A stretch of 61,457 nucleotides of DNA from Chlorokybus atmophyticus (taxonomy: Eukaryota; Streptophyta; Chlorokybophyceae; Chlorokybales; Chlorokybaceae). The stretch's first letter is position 1. Each line of letters opens with the position of its first letter. The translations under genes and the position numbers were made by a program. Below, one piece after another: positions 57,196 to 61,457 of the stretch. The stretch is taken from assembly GCA_009103225.1 (NCBI GenBank), contig RHPI01002071.1, forward strand, positions 26,281 to 87,737, read 5' to 3'. The notes beneath the pieces are model-generated. The model saw only the letters and a list, made by a program, of their open reading frames with translations. It was not told where the DNA came from and ran no database searches.

Positions 57196-59411
57196 CTATT
57201 GTGGCAATTCGCATCTGAAATCGTAAACACCTTCGCAAACCTCTACGTATGGCTGGCAATATACTCTACGGTCGTTAACTGGACAGCAAGTACCATCCAT
57301 GTAGGCATCACAACCCTGTCCCACAAGATGACAGCCTCCAGGACCGCTGGGTGGAGTCGTCGCTGGGTCAGGTGGTGGGGGCGGAGATATGCACGACGTC
57401 AGCTTGCACGCTGCCTCACAAGCTTGCTTCAAACCGCACACCACTTTCAAACCCAAGGGTATTTCTGGAGCAGCCACACCGGCAAACCACGCTGCTATGT
57501 CCACTGCAGAACTGACTGCACACACTGGATCAAACAGTATTTTCATGGTCTGACACAACCTGCTACAAGAATCTGACGGGTTCGAGCAGCCTGGTAGATT
57601 GTCAATGAGAAAGTCATGGGCCATGGGTATGAAAATGTCCGACGGCATGGCGCTACTTATTGTCTGGCCACCAACAGACATGGAGAGCATAGGAATAGCC
57701 CCGGTAAAGTCCCACAGCACGCCTGTGATATTGGCTGTGGGCCGAGGTCGAGGGATGTTGTATTGAAGAGACAGCAGTTGAGTAGGATTACCACGGAACT
57801 TGAAGTCTGGTTGGTCCCAGTAGTAGACGTCACTGTTGATGGGCACGGATGACTGAAGGCTACAAAAGTTGGGGAAGGAAATGGAGGCAAACGGGTCCGT
57901 GCCCATAGGGCCCACACGCGTATCATTAGTATTGGACACCGGGTAGTAGCTCATCTGGGGCGGGCTATACGGGTTGCTATAGGTGCAGTTGCGGACATCA
58001 GCGCATGCATCCCAGCATTCCGCACCGCAATCAACTCCAGTCTCATTGCCATTCTGCACGCCATCGTAACACGTTGGCGCAGCCGGAGTTGCCGCGGAGG
58101 AAGGAGCTGGCGCAACAAGCTGAGAGGGTGGGCTCTGCGAAGGTTTGGGGGGAGGTGGGTTTGAAGAGCGGAGTGGCTGTGGAGGGGGAGAGCGACGCAC
58201 AGGAGGGGAGTAAGGAGGTGGGGGTTGAACAGGTTTAGGCGGAGGAGATGCAAGTGGCAGTGGTGAGGGAAGTGGCCGCATGGGAGGCGGGGGACGAAAG
58301 GGTGATGGCGCCGGAGTTGCCGCGGAGGAAGGAGCTGGCGCAACAAACCGAGGGGGTGGGCTCTGCGAAGGTTTGGGAGGAGGTGGGGGTGAAGCGCGGA
58401 GTGGCTGTGGAGGGGGCGAGCGACGCACAAGAGGAGGGGAGTGGGGAGGTGGGGGTTGAACAGGTTGTGGCGGAGGAGAACCAGGTGGCAGTGGCGAGGG
58501 AGGTGGCCGCATGAGAGGCGGGGGTAGAAGAGGACGAGCAGTGGCCGTGGGAGGAGGACGCGCTGACTGAGGAGGAGGTGGATGGACAGTGGCTTTCGCA
58601 GGAGGAGGACGCGCTGACTGAGGAGGAGGTGGTCGGGCAGCAGCCTTCGTAGGGGGAGGCGTTGATTGAGGAAGGGGTGAATAAGCAGTGGCCATTGCGG
58701 GAGGAGGATGTGATGACGGAGGTGGTGAATGTTGCAAGGGAGGCGATCGCAGCGGCGGAGAGCGTGGCACTGCAGCGGGAGGAGGCGCTTGCACTGGTGC
58801 TGAGACTGAACTCAGTGTGCGGGAGGCCCTGCAATTGGTTGCACATCTATGAGTAAGCAAGAACGCCTCAACACGCTTGGGACTCAATGTCCATCGCAAT
58901 CTGACTTTGCAAGATCCTAGGTGACAATAGAAACATACGGGTTCACCTGACAACCAGCATACAATGCTCAGCAATGATATGGTGGAACACACAAAGTCAC
59001 AGAGGCTGTGTATACTTGTGTTAGCTCTCAATGCATCTGCTGCACCACAGTGCTAGTGGCAAAGATACATAGAACTTCGGTTGATGCTAGTAGACAGTGT
59101 TCCCTAACTTACTTCTGCTACGTGTGAGTGAGCAGCAGGGAAGAGTCGACTGCTAAGTGGTTAAGGCCAATCACGCTACCGCTGAAATGCAGTATAGTGA
59201 CTAGGGTCGGGTTGTATCCTGTATGAGAGAAGTGGGAACACTATCCTATAGGATGATTGAAACCAAAGGACTGAACTCACCTTGAAGCTCTTGTCTGGCC
59301 GGTGGTCCTGACGCTTGTGCGAGCTTCAGTAGCTGTGTATGGCGTGAGCAGAAGCAGGGCAAGAATCATGCCAGTGACATGCCGCTGCGACGACATACTA
59401 CTCAGAGCCAT
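57196..59411 (-). CDS. Secreted hydroxyproline-rich glycoprotein, two exons
   Basis: Exon 1 is 59411-59281 and exon 2 is 58828-57196; the 452-bp intron has GTGAGT and TTGCAG borders and the phases match (arginine codon split), giving 587 aa. Residues 1-30 are a signal peptide (GMILALLLLTPYTATEA). A long Pro-rich region of PPPSP, SPPPQP and PPPAKA repeats with Arg/His spacers follows, the extensin/pherophorin-like wall-protein style whose prolines become hydroxylated and glycosylated. Next is GVQNGNETGVDCGAEC, a small Cys motif common in extracellular proteins. The globular Cys-rich C-terminal domain contains PDFKFRGNPTQLLSLQYNIP and CKLTSCISPPPPPDP and ends CCPVNDRRVYCQPYVEVC. I do not recognise the C-terminal domain as a named family. 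A cell wall or matrix role is inferred. Confidence 0.85.
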
Positions 59412-59930
59412 GGCGCCGGCAGCAGCGACAGCTATAGCACAAGCTCTTGGTTTAGCAGAGATTTGCATTGGGTTATAAATGCGCGCACTCCAGAGCAGCT
59501 TGATACGGCAGCGCGGCTTGAGAGCCAGAGCCGCGCCCTTCAAAACAATCCTGACGCCAGATTTCCAAGCGGCGCATTTCCAACTGCGTCGCAAGCCGCG
59601 CCCTTTATGAAAATCCTGACGCCAGATGTCCAAATGGCGCATTGCCAACTGCGCCGCAAGTTGGCGACAGGAATACCTGGTCTTCCGCGGCATCATTACT
59701 GACCCTAATCCGCGGCCCAATCTCCTCTCCAGGACCATAAACCGCGCAAGCGGCGCATATCCAACTGCGCCGCAAGCCGCGCCCCTCACATGCATTCTGA
59801 CGCCAAATGTCCAAGCGGCGCATTTTTAACTGCGCCGCAAGTAGGCGACAGATATATCTGTTGTTCACCGCGGCAGCACTTACCCTAACCCGCGACCCAA
59901 AATCTGCTCAAGGATATTCAGCGCCGAGTA
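59411..59930. promoter_or_regulatory. Array of GCGGCGCA hairpins upstream of the glycoprotein gene
   Basis: The octamer GCGGCGCA (or TGGCGCA) faces TGCGCCGC (or TGCGTCGC) four times at about 59570, 59632, 59752 and 59815, each with an eight-base spacer, for example GCGGCGCATATCCAACTGCG. Two of the four pairs are perfect. Around them CTGACGCCAGATGTCCAA and CGCGGCCCAA recur with spacings of about 60 and 180 bp. They sit within 130-530 bp upstream of the ATG, so they may be promoter elements. They could instead mark the edge of the viral insertion. Confidence 0.55.
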
Positions 59931-60180
59931 CCCACCTGTCAGCAGAAGTCGCGGGGCTGTCCAATGTCTTCATGTCCCCGCAGGGCCGCGGCCTAACAGC
60001 ATCCGCCGTTTGGGAATCTTTGTAGGCAAGCCTAGCTAGCGTCGGCGCCTCTGTCCGCAAGTGGACTCGCTGCAGCACTCTTGTCCTATCGAGACACGAA
60101 TTAAATCGATACCTGGCAACTTGGCCCCCAGCAAAGCATTATCACGTCGCAAGTGTCGTCAATCGCAATTCGAATGGTAT
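59931..60180. other. Possible host/virus boundary
   Basis: No gene seen. GC content rises and intron-style low complexity disappears beyond this point. The boundary of the putative viral block must be between 59411 and 60181. Confidence 0.35.
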
Positions 60181-60684
60181 TCACAGCGCGAGCATCGGGA
60201 ACGGGATGCCACTCCTGGGGGCGGCGGCCCCGCCCCGCGTGTCGGGAACCGGTATGGCCTCCACGCCAGTGATCGTCGCGCTCAGCACGCGCACGTCGCG
60301 AGACGTGGGCGAGCGCGTGAGCACCGCGGTGACCGTCTGCACCGTGACGGGAGCGGCCACCGTCGCCACCACATTGTACACGATCAGAAGACTCGGCTTG
60401 GTCTTAATCAAGCTCTTTACTACCAGCGGCAACACGGCCGTGTGCGGCCGATCGTTGCGGACTCTCCGCGTGATGGCGTCGATACTTATCGCCAGTTCGG
60501 CCGCGGTGTACGGCAGCGCGGGAGACGTGGAGTCCCCCAGCGCCGCCGCCGCCGCCGACGCGTACGCGGCATCGGCAACAGCCCTCGCCGTCGCGACGTC
60601 GTCAAATTGTTCCCGCGAGCGGCCGGCGCGAAAGTAGTAGCAAGCCAGGATGATCATCAACAGGGCGACGCATAGGAACTGCAT
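60181..60684 (-). CDS. Membrane-anchored protein of a putative endogenous giant virus
   Basis: An intact 167-codon intronless frame. The N-terminus (FLCVALLMIILACYYF) is one transmembrane segment followed by a basic-acidic stretch and an Ala-rich soluble domain. N-terminal anchors of this type are common in nucleocytoplasmic large DNA virus virion proteins. No family is recognised. It is divergent from the thioredoxin-like gene with 29 bp between start codons. Pro/Ala/Arg-rich codon use differs from the host genes to the left. Confidence 0.6.
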   Translation of the reverse strand: MQFLCVALLMIILACYYFRAGRSREQFDDVATARAVADAAYASAAAAALGDSTSPALPYTAAELAISIDAITRRVRNDRPHTAVLPLVVKSLIKTKPSLLIVYNVVATVAAPVTVQTVTAVLTRSPTSRDVRVLSATITGVEAIPVPDTRGGAAAPRSGIPFPMLAL

Positions 60685-60713
60685 GCCGCCGCGTGTAATG
60701 CCCTGCGAAATTT
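60685..60713. promoter_or_regulatory. 29-bp bidirectional intergenic region
   Basis: The region between the two divergent starts ends in GCGAAATTT. Such short AT-ended gaps in GC-rich DNA fit viral promoter spacing. No known motif is assigned. Confidence 0.3.
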
Positions 60714-61079
60714 ATGTCGTCAGCACGCATGGCCTCCTCACAGGACTGCGTTCTGTATTACAGCACCAGGTGCGCTCATTCCGCGCGCTTCACGCGCGAG
60801 CTCAATGACGTGCCGAGCATCGCGGCTCGTTTCAGGCGCGTGGACGTTGACACCTCGGCCTTCCCCGCGCAAGTGACGACTGTACCCACCGCGTGATTCG
60901 AGGGCGGGCGCTACGCGCTGCAAGGGGCGGCGCTGTTCCAGTGGCTGGAACAGCAGAAGCGGCGGACGATCGGGGGGTACGAGGTCAGCACCGAGCTGTT
61001 CGATGCCGGCTTGGCGTTCGCCTACATGGACGACGGCAGCGGCCTCGAGCAGCGGGCTCGCTCGTTCTGCACCATTTGA
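60714..61079 (+). pseudogene. Thioredoxin-like protein, putative giant-virus origin
   Basis: The frame reads CVLYYSTRCAHSARFTREL, then VDVDTSAF and VTTVPTA, the thioredoxin fold order of strand, C-x-x-S active site, and cis-Pro loop. It is then interrupted by TGA at 60894-60896 and resumes in the same frame with FEGGRYALQGAALFQWLEQQ to a stop at 61077-61079, 121 codons in all apart from the stop. Monothiol or C-x-x-S thioredoxin-like proteins are common in giant-virus genomes. The end lies two bases from the stop of the convergent gene. One nonsense change means this copy is probably dead, unless TGA is read through. Confidence 0.6.
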
Positions 61080-61081
61080 GA

Positions 61082-61435
61082 TCACTCGCCGGCGGGTTTC
61101 ACGGACGCCCACCTGTGCGACACCGACTTGGACAACGAAGCACGGAGCTGCAGGGCGTTGGGATCGGTATTGGCCGCGTGAGCGGCCGACGCGCGCGCGA
61201 TCTCCTTGTCCCCCAGCGCGCGCTCCAGCGCCTCGACCCTAGCTCGGATGCCCTCGACTTCGGCGCTAGCGCTGTGCGCCGTTTCGTGCACGCCGCGCAG
61301 CAGGTGCAGCAGGTCGCTGTACGCGCTCCAAAAGCACGCCACGAGCGAGTCCATCGCCTGCACGACCGGGTTCATTGTCATGCCATCTACCCTCGCATGC
61401 CAGTCCTTCTCGAGCATGCCTACACCCAGCCCCAC
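61082..61435 (-). CDS. Small coiled-coil protein of the putative viral block
   Basis: An intact 117-codon intronless frame. Residues 1-45 are partly hydrophobic (VVQAMDSLVACFWSAYSDLL); residues 50-90 form a predicted coiled coil (SAEVEGIRARVEALERALGD). Converges with the thioredoxin-like gene with two bases between stop codons. Function unknown. Confidence 0.5.
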   Translation of the reverse strand: MGLGVGMLEKDWHARVDGMTMNPVVQAMDSLVACFWSAYSDLLHLLRGVHETAHSASAEVEGIRARVEALERALGDKEIARASAAHAANTDPNALQLRASLSKSVSHRWASVKPAGE

Positions 61436-61457
61436 GCCCGGGCTACCAGCATGAAGA

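Noticed and set aside
58005-58514. Plus-strand Glu/Val/Gly-rich frames opposite the glycoprotein gene
   Set aside because: Antisense of Pro-rich codons; the minus strand has signal peptide, intron and stop in agreement.
57196-59031. Single-exon 611-codon reading of the glycoprotein gene
   Set aside because: Its N-terminus is intron sequence. Splicing 59281 to 58828 gives a signal peptide and an exact phase match.
60061-60675. 204-codon plus-strand Arg-rich frame over the viral membrane protein
   Set aside because: Very high Arg/His content typical of an antisense shadow; the minus-strand frame has a clear membrane anchor and fits the compact gene layout.

Overview
The window reads as nuclear DNA of a green alga, most likely a chlorophyte of the Chlamydomonadales/Sphaeropleales kind. 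The evidence is small GT-AG exons with introns of a few hundred bases, introns rich in TGCA/CA/GT low-complexity sequence, a secreted hydroxyproline-rich wall-type protein, a eukaryotic tRNA-Gly(CCC), and a compact intronless block at the right edge that looks like an endogenised giant-virus fragment. Species cannot be fixed from the sequence. There is one 947-base N gap.

Layout: 1-2.9 kb is low-complexity sequence with at most one weak exon. From 2.9 to 16.9 kb lies a degraded Ty3/Gypsy family. A plus-strand piece carries leader, gag and protease (2.95-10.2 kb). A minus-strand piece carries a DNMT3-like cytosine-5 DNA methyltransferase, reverse transcriptase, RNase H, integrase and a C-terminal PHD finger (16.7-11.8 kb), then LTRs. 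A second copy of the same family sits on the plus strand at 37.1-41.7 kb. It has lost methyltransferase and RT by an internal deletion but keeps gag, RNase H, integrase and the PHD finger. The inferred full order is LTR-gag-PR-DNMT-RT-RH-IN-PHD-LTR. This element, which would carry both a DNA-methylation writer and a histone-tail reader, is the most interesting thing here. An unrelated AT-rich Gypsy element with 1.75-kb LTRs (16.9-24.8 kb) adjoins it and contains several near-perfect hairpins.

Host genes: tRNA-Gly(CCC) (25.13 kb); a plus-strand multi-exon coiled-coil gene (26.7-29.5 kb); a complete nine-exon minus-strand homologue of GPI-specific phospholipase D (35.17-30.71 kb, 918 aa, every intron phase consistent); traces of a minus-strand gene near 42 kb; a 568-bp unit repeated three times without visible difference (43.86-45.56 kb) directly before a trypsin/HtrA-like protease exon; a minus-strand P-loop ATPase of the archaeal-ATPase type with a C-terminal coiled coil (56.4-54.0 kb); and a two-exon minus-strand secreted hydroxyproline-rich glycoprotein (59.4-57.2 kb). 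A LINE-type retrotransposon with a restriction-like endonuclease occupies 48.9-53.0 kb.

At 60.18-61.44 kb three short GC-rich intronless ORFs are packed tail-to-tail and head-to-head: a membrane-anchored protein, a thioredoxin-like protein broken by one TGA, and a small coiled-coil protein. They resemble giant-virus coding style and suggest that a viral insertion begins between 59.4 and 60.2 kb and runs off the window. Much of the window is transposon debris, so most gene-like pieces in those parts are pseudogenes.
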